DNA from: SURF-21 sp964510515
GTDB lineage: Bacteria; Actinomycetota; Geothermincolia; Geothermincolales; RBG-13-55-18
Direction of reading: 5' to 3'
Length of the DNA: 62,637 nucleotides
NCBI GenBank assembly: GCA_964510515.1
Contig: CAZEAU010000013.1
Coordinates: forward strand, 1-62,637
Position numbers and translations under genes: made by a program. The notes below the pieces were generated by a model. The model was not told the origin of the DNA and made no database searches. It saw nothing but the letters and a program-made list of their open reading frames with translations. Below are positions 8,192 to 16,385 of the stretch, one piece after another; within the stretch, counting starts at the first letter, position 1, and each line of letters begins with the position of its first letter.

Positions 8192-9337
8192 ATGGAGCCC
8201 GTGGCCGTGGTCGGCGTGGGCATGACGCGCATCGAGCGGGAGAGGGTGGCGGACGGCTACCCCGACCTGGTCTACGAGGCCGTGCGCGCGGCCCTGGACG
8301 ACGCGGGCATGTCCATCGCGCAGGTGGACAACGTGGTTACCGCGTCCAACGATTTCTTCGACGGGCGCACCATCTCCTCCATGGCCGTCATGGACGCCTG
8401 CGGGTCCTACGACAAGAACGTCACCACCGTGGAGGGGGACGGCACCTTCGCGGCTTTCTTCGGGCTCATGCGGGTGCTCTCCGGGAGCTACGGCACCACC
8501 CTGGTATGCGCGCATCACAAGGGCTCGGAGGGCGATATGCCCCTCATCACCAACGCCATGTTCGACCCCATCTACGCGAGGATGCTGGGCATCGAGGCGG
8601 TCACCTCCTCCGCGCTGCAGGCCCGCGCCTACATGGATAAATACGGCATAACGGAGGAGCAGTGCGCCATGGTCGCGGTGAAGAACCACGGCAACGCCTT
8701 CGCCAACCCCACGGCCCAGCTCCCCCTGGAGCTGACGGTGGACGAGGTCATGTCCTCGCCCTATATCGCGGACCCCATCAAGTTGCTCGACTGCTGCCCC
8801 ATCTCCGACGGCGCCTCCGCCCTCATCCTGGCGGGAGAGGAGGGGGCCCGGGAGCTGACACAGAGGCCGGTATGGGCGAAGGGGGTGGCCCACTGCAGTG
8901 CCGCCTATCACCTCGGGGACCGCGACCTCTCCTGCGTTCGCGCCCTGGAGGAGGCGGCGAGGAAGGCATATTCCATGGCGGGCATCGCGGATCCCGCCGG
9001 GGAGATAGACCTGGTCGAGCTCTACGACGCCTTCACCTACATGGAGCCCCTGTGGCTGGAGGGGCTGGGGTTCTGCGAGCGCGGCGGGGGAGGCGAGCTT
9101 ACGCAAACGGGCAAGACGGCCATGGGCGGAGAGCTGCCGGTGAACGCCTCGGGGGGATGTCTGGCCGGGAACCCGGTGCTGGTCGCCGGGCTCAACCGCA
9201 TCATCGAGTGCGTGCTGCAGATAAGGGGCGACGCGGGCGGGCATCAGGTGGACGGGGTGAGGACCGCGCTGGCCCACGGTATCAACGGCCCCTGCGGGCA
9301 ATCCCACTGCGTGTGGGTGTTGGGAGGTGAGAGGTGA
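8192..9337 (+). CDS. Thiolase-fold lipid-transfer-type protein without nucleophilic Cys, first copy
   Basis: This 381-aa thiolase/SCPx-superfamily protein opens with VAVVGVGMTR. Where thiolases carry the nucleophilic Cys of a C-S/A-G-S motif, this protein has VEGDGTFAAF, so ordinary Claisen chemistry through a Cys thioester is unlikely. The ELYDAFTYMEP segment keeps a Tyr where Ltp2-type aldolases place a catalytic Tyr. C-terminal NASGGCLAGNP and GINGPCGQSHC match the family's Gly-rich loops. It is coupled to the DUF35 gene in front and overlaps the next gene by one base (TGATG). I favour retro-aldol cleavage of a 3-hydroxyacyl-CoA or acyl transfer; this is inference. Confidence 0.88.
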   Translation: MEPVAVVGVGMTRIERERVADGYPDLVYEAVRAALDDAGMSIAQVDNVVTASNDFFDGRTISSMAVMDACGSYDKNVTTVEGDGTFAAFFGLMRVLSGSYGTTLVCAHHKGSEGDMPLITNAMFDPIYARMLGIEAVTSSALQARAYMDKYGITEEQCAMVAVKNHGNAFANPTAQLPLELTVDEVMSSPYIADPIKLLDCCPISDGASALILAGEEGARELTQRPVWAKGVAHCSAAYHLGDRDLSCVRALEEAARKAYSMAGIADPAGEIDLVELYDAFTYMEPLWLEGLGFCERGGGGELTQTGKTAMGGELPVNASGGCLAGNPVLVAGLNRIIECVLQIRGDAGGHQVDGVRTALAHGINGPCGQSHCVWVLGGER

Positions 9338-10524
9338 TGGGCAAGCGAGTCGCCGTGACCGGCGTGGGCATGACCCGGCAGCGCTCCGCCCGCCCCGACG
9401 TCACCGGGCAGGAGCTGATCAACGAAGCCGTGCGCATGGCCCTGGAGGACGCGGGCATGACCCGCCGGGACATCGACGCCGTGGTCATCGGGAACATGGA
9501 CCACTTCGAGGGCATCAACTACGTGGATACCTGGTCGGTTGACGGCAGCGGCGCCCTCATGAAGCCGGTCATGAAGCTGACCACCGGCGGCACCACCGGC
9601 TCCACCGTGGCCATGGCCGCCTACTATCACGTGGCCTCCGGACTCTTCGACCGCGTGCTGGCCATCGGCTGGGAGAAGAACTCCGAGTCCGACACCACCG
9701 GCGCCATCATCACCGCCTTCGACCCCTTCTGGGATCGCCCCATATTCGCCGGCGCGGTGGCGGGCCTGGCCATGGAGGCCACCGCCTACATGAAGGAGAC
9801 CGGCGCGACGGAGGAGGACGCGGCTTACGTGGCGGTGCGCGAGCGCACCCACGCTCTCAACAACCCCTACGCCCACCTGCATCTCCAGATGACCATCGCC
9901 GACGTCATGAACTCCCCCTATCTCTCCTGGCCGGTGAAGATGGGGGACATGTGCCCGCGCACCGACGGGGCCTGTGCCCTCGTCTTCGCCGGCGAGGACC
10001 TCGCGTACGATTCCCCCCAGAAGCCGGCCTGGATACACGGCGTCGCCGACCGCCACCTCTGGGCCTATACCAGCGACCCCTACCTGGACTTCAAGACCGG
10101 GGAGGGCTGGTTCCCGGCCATGCAGAAATCCTCGCGGGACGTCTACGAGCGCGTGGGCGTCACCGACCCCCTGCAGGACTTCGACGTGGCCGAGCTCTAC
10201 CTGCCCTACTCCTTCGCCGGCCTGCGCTACATGGAGTCCCTGGGGTTCTGCGCCAGGGGGGAGGCTCCCGCCCTTACCCGCGCCGGCACCTTCGACATGG
10301 GCGGCAAGTGCCCGGTCAATCCCTCGGGCGGGGTGATGTCCTCCAACGCCATCGGCGCCACCGGCCTCATCCGGGTGGCGGAATGCGTCTGGCAGATACA
10401 GGGGCGGGCGGGCGGGCGGCAGGTTCCCGACGTGGAACTGGCCCTGGCCACCGGCTTCGGGGGATGCTTCTGGTCGGACGTGCTCGTGCTGGGCAGGGAG
10501 AAACCGCAAAAGGCCGGGAGGTGA
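9337..10524 (+). CDS. Thiolase-fold lipid-transfer-type protein without nucleophilic Cys, second copy
   Basis: This 395-aa paralogue of the preceding gene opens with VAVTGVGMTRQ. The nucleophile position reads KLTTGGTTGSTVA, again without Cys. The later tyrosine segment is AELYLPYSFAGLRYMESLGFC, quoted in part, and the C-terminal loop is VNPSGGVMSS. ATG 9337 is chosen over GTG 9334 because GGGAGGTGAG lies six bases upstream. With the first copy it may form a heteromeric complex, the pairs being mirror-arranged DUF35-thiolase-thiolase-DUF35. The two copies are clearly diverged, so distinct substrates or a regulatory subunit are possible. Confidence 0.88.
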   Translation: MGKRVAVTGVGMTRQRSARPDVTGQELINEAVRMALEDAGMTRRDIDAVVIGNMDHFEGINYVDTWSVDGSGALMKPVMKLTTGGTTGSTVAMAAYYHVASGLFDRVLAIGWEKNSESDTTGAIITAFDPFWDRPIFAGAVAGLAMEATAYMKETGATEEDAAYVAVRERTHALNNPYAHLHLQMTIADVMNSPYLSWPVKMGDMCPRTDGACALVFAGEDLAYDSPQKPAWIHGVADRHLWAYTSDPYLDFKTGEGWFPAMQKSSRDVYERVGVTDPLQDFDVAELYLPYSFAGLRYMESLGFCARGEAPALTRAGTFDMGGKCPVNPSGGVMSSNAIGATGLIRVAECVWQIQGRAGGRQVPDVELALATGFGGCFWSDVLVLGREKPQKAGR

Positions 10525-10529
10525 GAGAT

Positions 10530-10997
10530 ATGGGCGAGGGAAAAAGAGACCTCATCACGCTGGAGAGCGGCGAGATGGCGCAGCCCTTTCGCTGGTCGGC
10601 GGGCATACACGGCTCCCGCTTCCTCACCGAGCTGCGCGACAACAAGCGGTTCGTGGGGGCGAGATGCCCGAGCTGCGGCAAGGTATATGTGCCGCCGCGC
10701 CGCGTGTGCGGGCCCTGTTTCGCGGAGATGACGGAGCTGGTGCCGGTCTCGGACGAGGGGGAGATAGTCACCTGGACCGTGGTCAGCTTCGGCTTCGTGG
10801 ACCCCGCCACCGGGGTGCAGAAGCCCGTCCCCTACTGCTATGCAGCCATCATGCTGGACGGGTCGGACACCGTGCTGCTGCATTACGTGGACGAGACCGA
10901 CCCCGAGAAGATAGAGATAGGGGCGCGGGTGAAGGCGGTCTTCGAGGAGGAGCGCACGGGCAGCCTGCTGGATATCAGGCATTTCGAGCTGCTGTGA
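10530..10997 (+). CDS. DUF35 zinc-ribbon/OB-fold protein, second copy
   Basis: This 155-aa relative of the gene at 7718 has a zinc ribbon CPSC and CGPC and an OB fold ending in RTGSLLDIRHFELL. Both copies share the N-terminal block with PYRW or PFRW and a following F/Y-L-x-L-R-D. The start ATG follows GGGAGGTGAGAGAT, and only five bases separate it from the thiolase stop. It is expected to be the partner of the second thiolase-fold protein. Confidence 0.92.
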   Translation: MGEGKRDLITLESGEMAQPFRWSAGIHGSRFLTELRDNKRFVGARCPSCGKVYVPPRRVCGPCFAEMTELVPVSDEGEIVTWTVVSFGFVDPATGVQKPVPYCYAAIMLDGSDTVLLHYVDETDPEKIEIGARVKAVFEEERTGSLLDIRHFELL

Positions 10998-11186
10998 CTG
11001 CGCCGCGGCGGAAGGCCCGTCCCGGCGTGGAGCCAGCCGCCCGCGCGGAAGGTGGCGCAGCGGAAGCCGTGCCCGCGCGCGCTGCATCGCGCTACAATGT
11101 GTTTGCGGGCGCGGGCAGGCGCGGTGGCTTCGCGCAGGCACCCGCGCGCGCATGGTAACGGCCGTCCAGAGAGAGCGGAGGTAGGC

Positions 11187-11960
11187 ATGGAGAGCGAGAA
11201 TTTCAGGATCGAGATCGAGGATGGGGTGGCGCGCTGCACCATGAAGGGGCCGAACATGAACTCCCTCAGCAACGTGATGCTCCCCGCCCTCATGCAGGGG
11301 CTGCGCTCCGTCTTCGACAATGAGGAGGTCAAGGTCATCATCCTGCGGGGCGACGAGGGGAACTTCTGCACCGGGGCCGACCTCACCACCATGGGCGACA
11401 AGATGGACCCCGCCATGCTCTGTGCGGGCATGCGCGCCATGGGAGACTACATCTACGAGATACATCAGGGCCCCAAGCCGGTCATCGCCGAGGTTGACGG
11501 CTGGGCGGTGGGGGGAGGCTTCGGCATCGCTATGGCCGCCGACATCACCTACGCCACGGAGAGGGCGCGCTTCTTCCTCAGTTGGACGCGGCTCTCCATC
11601 CTGCCCGATTTCGGCTCCGCCTATTTCCTCACCCGGCGCATCGGGCTCTCCCTCGCCAAGGAGCTGGCCCTCACCGCGGCCATCATCGAGGCCGAGGACG
11701 CACTGCGCATGGGCCTCATCAACCGCGTGGTCCCGCACGAGGAGATATCGGACGCGGTCGTGAAGCTGGCCCGCAAGCTGGCGCGCCGCCCTGCCAACAT
11801 CCTCGGGCTGACCAAGCGCTGGCTCAACACCGGCCATCAGGTGGATTTACAGACCTTCCTCGACCTCGAGGCCCACGCGCAGGCCCTGGCCGTCATCACC
11901 CCCGAGCACAAGGAGGCCATAGACGATTTCTTCTCCAAGCGCGGCGGAGGCAAACAGTAG
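11187..11960 (+). CDS. Enoyl-CoA hydratase/isomerase family protein
   Basis: This is a 257-aa crotonase-fold enzyme. Oxyanion-hole segments are GNFCTGADL and WAVGGGFGIAMA. The hydratase Glu of the first catalytic loop is absent: the loop reads SWTRLSILPDFGSAYFL, with Asp in the position used by PaaG-type and delta3,delta2-enoyl-CoA isomerases. The Glu in LAKELALT corresponds to the second hydratase Glu. Isomerase or atypical hydratase activity is therefore plausible. ATG 11187 follows GCGGAGGTAGGC. A second copy's 3' remnant lies at 12272. Confidence 0.88.
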   Translation: MESENFRIEIEDGVARCTMKGPNMNSLSNVMLPALMQGLRSVFDNEEVKVIILRGDEGNFCTGADLTTMGDKMDPAMLCAGMRAMGDYIYEIHQGPKPVIAEVDGWAVGGGFGIAMAADITYATERARFFLSWTRLSILPDFGSAYFLTRRIGLSLAKELALTAAIIEAEDALRMGLINRVVPHEEISDAVVKLARKLARRPANILGLTKRWLNTGHQVDLQTFLDLEAHAQALAVITPEHKEAIDDFFSKRGGGKQ

Positions 11961-11974
11961 GCACCAGAGCCCAC

Positions 11975-12110
11975 AAGATGGGGTCAGGTCTTGTTTTTTG
12001 CCTGCTCCGGTAAGTTTGAAAAACGATAGGCGATTTAGTCACTGTTGATGGGGGTTACAGTGGAACGAGCAAAACATGGTGCACCCGAAAAGCAAGACCT
12101 GGCCCCGGGG
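11975..12110. repeat. Palindromic REP/MITE-like element, copy A
   Basis: The left end contains GGGGTCAGGTCTTG and the right end CAAGACCTGGCCCC, an inverted pair about 105 bases apart. The same ends recur at 12173, 16261 and 36789. It lies immediately after the crotonase stop and could end its transcript. No coding capacity is evident. Confidence 0.7.
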
Positions 12111-12172
12111 ATGATATCTGCCTGTGCTTCGCCCGCCGCACCGCATCGCCGTCGAGGGCTGCCCCCGGACGG

Positions 12173-12268
12173 GGGGCCAGGTCTTGCTCAATGCCGCCAG
12201 ATGGAAAGCATAAGCGCAGCTCAGGGCCTGGAAAAATCAGGGCGGGCAAAGAAGGGGCCCTACCCCCA
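12173..12268. repeat. Palindromic REP/MITE-like element, copy B (degenerate)
   Basis: The left end GGGGCCAGGTCTTGC and the interior (AAGCGCAGCTCAGGG, TGGAAAAA) match copy C at 16261. The right end is eroded to GGGGCCCTACCCCC. It sits directly before the crotonase relic. Confidence 0.6.
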
Positions 12269-12271
12269 TGG

Positions 12272-12358
12272 GCCCAGGCCCTGGCCGTCATCACCCCCGA
12301 GCACCGTGAGGACGTGAAACGCTTCTTCGATAAGGCGTGGCGGAAAGAAAAGAAATGA
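12272..12358 (+). pseudogene. 3' remnant of a second enoyl-CoA hydratase gene
   Basis: A 28-codon in-frame stretch, AQALAVITPEHREDV followed by KRFFDKAW, ends at TGA. It matches the C-terminus of the crotonase at 11187 (AQALAVITPEHKEAI, DDFFSK). Thirty consecutive bases are identical, but the last third has diverged. It is probably a paralogue whose 5' part was lost next to repeat copy B. Confidence 0.8.
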
Positions 12359-12450
12359 GTCGGGAAGGGCGTATGCGCCCGGAACACCTTGGAGTCTTGA
12401 GGGGGGGGTCACTGAGTATGAATATCGGCAACATACCGATGCAGAGAAAA

Positions 12451-12559
12451 CCTGCCCGGGTTCAAGCGCCCCAAGAAGGTCTATTTCGTGGATATACTGC
12501 CGAGGAATCCCAGCGGGAAGGTGCTCAAGCACCTAATCAAGGATGAATTCGGGACCTGA
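12451..12559 (+). pseudogene. 3' remnant of an AMP-binding acyl-CoA ligase gene
   Basis: In-frame codons read FKRPKKVYFVDILPRNPSGK then VLKHLIKDEFGT and a stop. This is the C-terminal A10 motif of acyl-CoA synthetases, including the catalytic Lys in P-S-G-K. Nothing of the upstream 500 codons remains. It is evidence that this operon once held a further ligase. Confidence 0.85.
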
Positions 12560-12567
12560 AAGTCGAG

Positions 12568-13581
12568 ATGGCATTGAAGGATGGGAAAGACGGCAACGCG
12601 GGAGGCAGGTTGCGGAAGACGCGCGTGAGCGAACTCCTGGGCGTAGAGCACCCCGTTCTCGGCGGGTGTATGCAGTGGATTACCGGGCCGGAATTCACGG
12701 CGGCGGTGAGCAATGCCGGCGCTCTGGGCATAATGTCCTCGGCCATGTTCCCCACCCAGGAGGAGTTCCGGGCGGCGCTGCGCCGCCTGAAGGGACTTAC
12801 GGATAAACCTTTCGCGGTGAACCTCAACCTCTTCCCGGCCCTGCGCCCCATAGACAACCGCCTCTACGCCGAGGTCATCCTGGAGGAGGGTGGGGTCGCC
12901 GCCGTGGAGACGAGCGGCCACCGCCCCCCGGATGACCTCATCGAGCTTCTGCAAGGCGGGGGCCTCAAGCTCCTGCACAAGTGCGTGAGCGTGAGGCATG
13001 CCCTGAGCGCGCAGGAGGCGGGCGTGGATGCCGTGACCCTCTTCGGCCACGAGGGGGGAGGCCACATCGGGGACATCGCCACCCTCTCGCTTGTCACCTG
13101 CGGCGTTGACGCCCTGGATATTCCGGTCATCGCCGCAGGAGGCATCATCGACGGCCGGGGCATGCTCGCCGCTTTCAGCCTGGGCGCGGAGGCCGTGCTG
13201 CTGGGCACCAGGCTTCTGCTGACGGAGGAGTGCCCCATCAGCGATGAGGTCAAGGGCAGCCTGCTCGCTGCGGCGGAAACGGACACCATGCCGCTGCTGG
13301 GCTCCGTGCATAACACCATCCGTGTCATCAGGAACCGCGCCGCCGAAAAGGCGGCGGAGCTGGAGACCGCGGGCGCCGATTTTCAGGAAATACTGGCCAT
13401 CGTCGCCGGGTCGCGTACCCGCGGAATGCTGGAGGGGGGAGAAGTGGACCAGGGGGTGCTGGCCTGCGGCCAGAGCGTCGGGGCCATCCACGATGTGAAG
13501 ACGGTGAGGGAGGTCGTTGCGGAGATGGTCGCGGAGGCGGAGGCGATCGCCAGGGGCTTGGCCTGCGCGGATATGGCTTAA
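12568..13581 (+). CDS. Nitronate monooxygenase/2-nitropropane dioxygenase-family flavoprotein
   Basis: This 337-aa FMN-dependent TIM-barrel protein has the family opening VEHPVLGGCMQWITG, the substrate-loop VNLNLF, FMN-phosphate motifs GHEGGGHIG and AAGGIIDGRG, and ALGAEAVLLGTRLL-type strands. Family members include nitronate monooxygenases, FabK enoyl-ACP reductases and IpdC of actinobacterial steroid-ring degradation. In an acyl-CoA operon a flavin-dependent acyl-CoA reductase or dehydrogenase role is more likely than nitronate detoxification (inference). The ATG lies nine bases after the ligase relic's stop. Confidence 0.85.
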   Translation: MALKDGKDGNAGGRLRKTRVSELLGVEHPVLGGCMQWITGPEFTAAVSNAGALGIMSSAMFPTQEEFRAALRRLKGLTDKPFAVNLNLFPALRPIDNRLYAEVILEEGGVAAVETSGHRPPDDLIELLQGGGLKLLHKCVSVRHALSAQEAGVDAVTLFGHEGGGHIGDIATLSLVTCGVDALDIPVIAAGGIIDGRGMLAAFSLGAEAVLLGTRLLLTEECPISDEVKGSLLAAAETDTMPLLGSVHNTIRVIRNRAAEKAAELETAGADFQEILAIVAGSRTRGMLEGGEVDQGVLACGQSVGAIHDVKTVREVVAEMVAEAEAIARGLACADMA

Positions 13582-13606
13582 GCATTTAACAGGAGGGAGC
13601 GTAGCC

Positions 13607-16252
13607 ATGAGAGATTACGATGTCGTGGTCATCGGGGCCGGGTTGGGGGGCCTCTCGTCGGCGGCCAACCTGGCCAGGGAGGGCAAGAAGGTGCTGCTGC
13701 TGGAGCGCCATTACGTGCCCGGAGGCTATGCCTCCACTTTTCTGCGGGGACGCTTCGAGTTCGAGATATCCCTGCACGAGCTCTCCGGGCTGGGGGACGA
13801 GGACAATCCCGGCCCGCTGTGGAGGATGCTCTCCAACCTGGGCGTCACCGGCCGGGCGGAGTTCCTGCGCATCCCCGAGTTCTACCGCTGCGTGCTCCCC
13901 GACGCGGACTTCGTGGTCCCCATCGGCAGGGAGGACTTCGAGAACGGCATGGCCGAGTACTTCCCCGCCGACGCCGAGGGCATCAGGGACTTCACCGACG
14001 TCATGTTCAAGTTCGCGCAGGAGGCGCTGCGCGCCAACCGCGTGGGCATGAAGATGGTCATGGACCATCAGGAGGAGTTCCCCACCCTCCTCGCCTATTT
14101 CGGCAAGAGCCTGCAGGAGGTCATGGGCCAGTTCATCAAGGACGAGAGGGCGCGCACGGTGCTCAACGTCATCTGTGGGTATTACTGCAACCCCCCCTCC
14201 GCGATCTCCTTCCTGACCTATGCCCTGGGCACGGTGAGCTACCTGCGCTTCGGCCCCTGGCATGTCAAGGGCAAGAGCCAGGCCCTCTCGCAGGCCTTCG
14301 TGGATTCCATCGAGGACATGGGCGGCGATGTGTGGTTGCGCAACGGGGCCCGGCGCATCCTCAGCGAGGGGGGGAAGGTCAGGGGCGTGGTGGCCGAGGA
14401 CGGAACGGAGATACTCTGTCCCGTGGTGGTCAGCAACGCCAACCCCTACACCACCTGCCTGGAGCTCATCGGGCGGGAGGACACCCCCGACTGGTATCTC
14501 AGGCGCCTGGGGGCATGGTCGGGCGGGGCCTCAACCGTCAACCTCTACCTGGGAGTGGACTGCCCCTATCAGGAGCTGGGACTGGCGCATCACGAGACCT
14601 TCTACAGCGACGGCTACGACGTGGACGGCAACTGGAAGAGGATGAAGGCGGGGGTTTCCCTGGACCCATCGGACATCGTGGTCACCAATTACAACGCCGT
14701 GGATCCAGATTTCTCTCCCCCCGGCACCTCCTCCCTGGTGTGTACCTTCATAGCCTTCAGCGAGCCCTGGATGAAGCTCAAGCCCTCCGAGTACGTGGAC
14801 GCCAAGCACCGCGTGGCGGAGCGGGTGCTGGACCTGGCGGAGAACGTGGCCCACGGGCTGCGCGACCACATCGAGGTCATCGAGGTGGCCACGCCCCTCA
14901 CCAACATCCGCTACTCCCGCAACGTGGGGGGGAGCATCATCGGGTTTGACGAGACCTTCACCGGCACCGGCCTGGTGCGCATGCCCGCGGCCGGGCCCCT
15001 GCAGGGCCTCTACTTCTCCGGGGCCTGGGTGAACATCGGCGGGGGATATGAGCCCTCCCTGTACTCCGGCTTTCTCACCGCGCGCAGGGTCCTGAGCGAC
15101 CTCGAGGAGGGGGGGGCGAAACCGGAGACGGTGGAGAAGCTGCGCGCCGATCTGGAGAAGCAGGTCGAGGGCATGGAGCTGCCGGACAGCCCGGCCACGC
15201 GCGTGGAGCAGGCGCTGGCGGGGCTGCACCCCGATCGCGTCCCGCTGGAGGTGGCCGAGATCGTCGAGGAGACGGCGAGCGCGAAGACCCTGCGCATGAA
15301 GGCGGCCGAGGGCGAGCTGCCCTGGTTCAGGGCCGGGCAATACGTCAACCTCTTCTGCGAGGTGGGCGGCGTGCTCACCTCCCGGCCTTATTCCATCGCC
15401 TCCGTCCCCGGCGCGGGCCACTGGGACATCACCGTGCGCCGCACCTCTGGCGGCTTCGTCTCCGATTACCTGCTGGATGAGGTGAGGGTGGGGGACAGGT
15501 TCGAGTCCACCGGCCCCTTCGGGAGCCTCTACCACGAGCCGCTCATGGACTCCGGCGACCTCGTCTTCCTGGCCGGGGGGTCCGGCATCACCCCCTTTGC
15601 CTCCATCATCCGCGAGGCGGCGGCCCGGGGCGGAGGCCCGGGCATGCACCTCATCTACGGCAGCCGCGACCCCGCGGACATCATCTTCGCGGCGGAGTTC
15701 AAGCGCCTGGAGGCGGAGCTGCCCGCCCTCAAGGTGGATCACGTCATCTCCGAGGCCACCGAGGGCTGGGACGGCCCTTGCGGCCTGCTGGACGTGGAGA
15801 TGATCTCGCGGCTGGTGGGGAGCGTCGAGGGCAAGACCTTCTACATCTGCGGGCCCGCCCGGATGTACGTGCTCTGCGAGGGCGCGCTGCAGGCCCTGGG
15901 GGTACCGGGCCGGCGCATACGCCGCGAGGCCTACGGCCCGCCGCAGGACATCGCCACCGAGCCGGGCTGGCCGGGCGCGGATCCGGGCGCCGTGTTCAAG
16001 GTCCTGGAGGAGCGCACGGGGCGGACCATAGAGGCGTGCGCGGGCGAGCCGCTGATGAACTCGCTGGAGCGGGCGGGCATCGTGGTGGAGGCGGTATGCC
16101 GCGCCGGCGAATGCACGGTGTGCCGCACCCGCCTGCTGGAGGGCAAGGTCTTCGTGCCCGACCGGGTGCTCAAGCGCGAGGTGGACGGGCCCGCGGGTTA
16201 CATCCACCCCTGCATGAGCTTCCCGCTCAGCGACCTCCGCATCCGCATCTGA
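13607..16252 (+). CDS. Fusion: phytoene-desaturase-type FAD oxidoreductase + ferredoxin reductase + 2Fe-2S ferredoxin
   Basis: An 881-aa single chain. Residues 1-~520 are a CrtI/CrtISO/retinol-saturase-type FAD protein: VVIGAGLGGLSSA dinucleotide motif, LLLERHYVPGGYAST, C-terminal FSGAWVNIGGGYEPS. Residues ~535-790 are a ferredoxin-NADP-reductase-type module: RPYSIAS (FAD), GGSGITPFASIIRE (NAD), FYICGPARMY. Residues ~795-881 are a plant-type 2Fe-2S domain with Cys831, 836, 839 and 869. The chain can in principle carry electrons from NAD(P)H through FAD and 2Fe-2S to the N-terminal flavin, suggesting a reductive saturase or isomerase of a polyene or steroid-like lipid. The start is supported by AGGAGGGAGC. 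Confidence 0.9.
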   Translation: MRDYDVVVIGAGLGGLSSAANLAREGKKVLLLERHYVPGGYASTFLRGRFEFEISLHELSGLGDEDNPGPLWRMLSNLGVTGRAEFLRIPEFYRCVLPDADFVVPIGREDFENGMAEYFPADAEGIRDFTDVMFKFAQEALRANRVGMKMVMDHQEEFPTLLAYFGKSLQEVMGQFIKDERARTVLNVICGYYCNPPSAISFLTYALGTVSYLRFGPWHVKGKSQALSQAFVDSIEDMGGDVWLRNGARRILSEGGKVRGVVAEDGTEILCPVVVSNANPYTTCLELIGREDTPDWYLRRLGAWSGGASTVNLYLGVDCPYQELGLAHHETFYSDGYDVDGNWKRMKAGVSLDPSDIVVTNYNAVDPDFSPPGTSSLVCTFIAFSEPWMKLKPSEYVDAKHRVAERVLDLAENVAHGLRDHIEVIEVATPLTNIRYSRNVGGSIIGFDETFTGTGLVRMPAAGPLQGLYFSGAWVNIGGGYEPSLYSGFLTARRVLSDLEEGGAKPETVEKLRADLEKQVEGMELPDSPATRVEQALAGLHPDRVPLEVAEIVEETASAKTLRMKAAEGELPWFRAGQYVNLFCEVGGVLTSRPYSIASVPGAGHWDITVRRTSGGFVSDYLLDEVRVGDRFESTGPFGSLYHEPLMDSGDLVFLAGGSGITPFASIIREAAARGGGPGMHLIYGSRDPADIIFAAEFKRLEAELPALKVDHVISEATEGWDGPCGLLDVEMISRLVGSVEGKTFYICGPARMYVLCEGALQALGVPGRRIRREAYGPPQDIATEPGWPGADPGAVFKVLEERTGRTIEACAGEPLMNSLERAGIVVEAVCRAGECTVCRTRLLEGKVFVPDRVLKREVDGPAGYIHPCMSFPLSDLRIRI

Positions 16253-16260
16253 AGATGCCC

Positions 16261-16363
16261 AAGATGGGGTCAGGTCTTGTTCTTTGCGGCCTGAACAGCA
16301 GCAAAAACGCAGCTCAAAGGGATGGAGAAAGCGGGGCAAGCAAAAAACAAGACCTGACCCCGT
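16261..16363. repeat. Palindromic REP/MITE-like element, copy C (best preserved)
   Basis: GGGGTCAGGTCTTGTTCTTT at the left mirrors CAAAAAACAAGACCTGACCCC at the right (quoted in inverted sense, 21 positions spanning 16341-16361). It lies in the convergent gap between the fusion gene and the acyl-CoA ligase and could act as a bidirectional terminator. A short ATTTCAGTC direct repeat follows. Confidence 0.75.
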
Positions 16364-16385
16364 CATTTCAGTCATTTCAGTCTTT

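Noticed and set aside
12045..12387. Open frames on both strands in the crotonase-NMO gap
   Set aside because: They run through repeat copies and gene stumps and have no ribosome-binding site or recognisable product.
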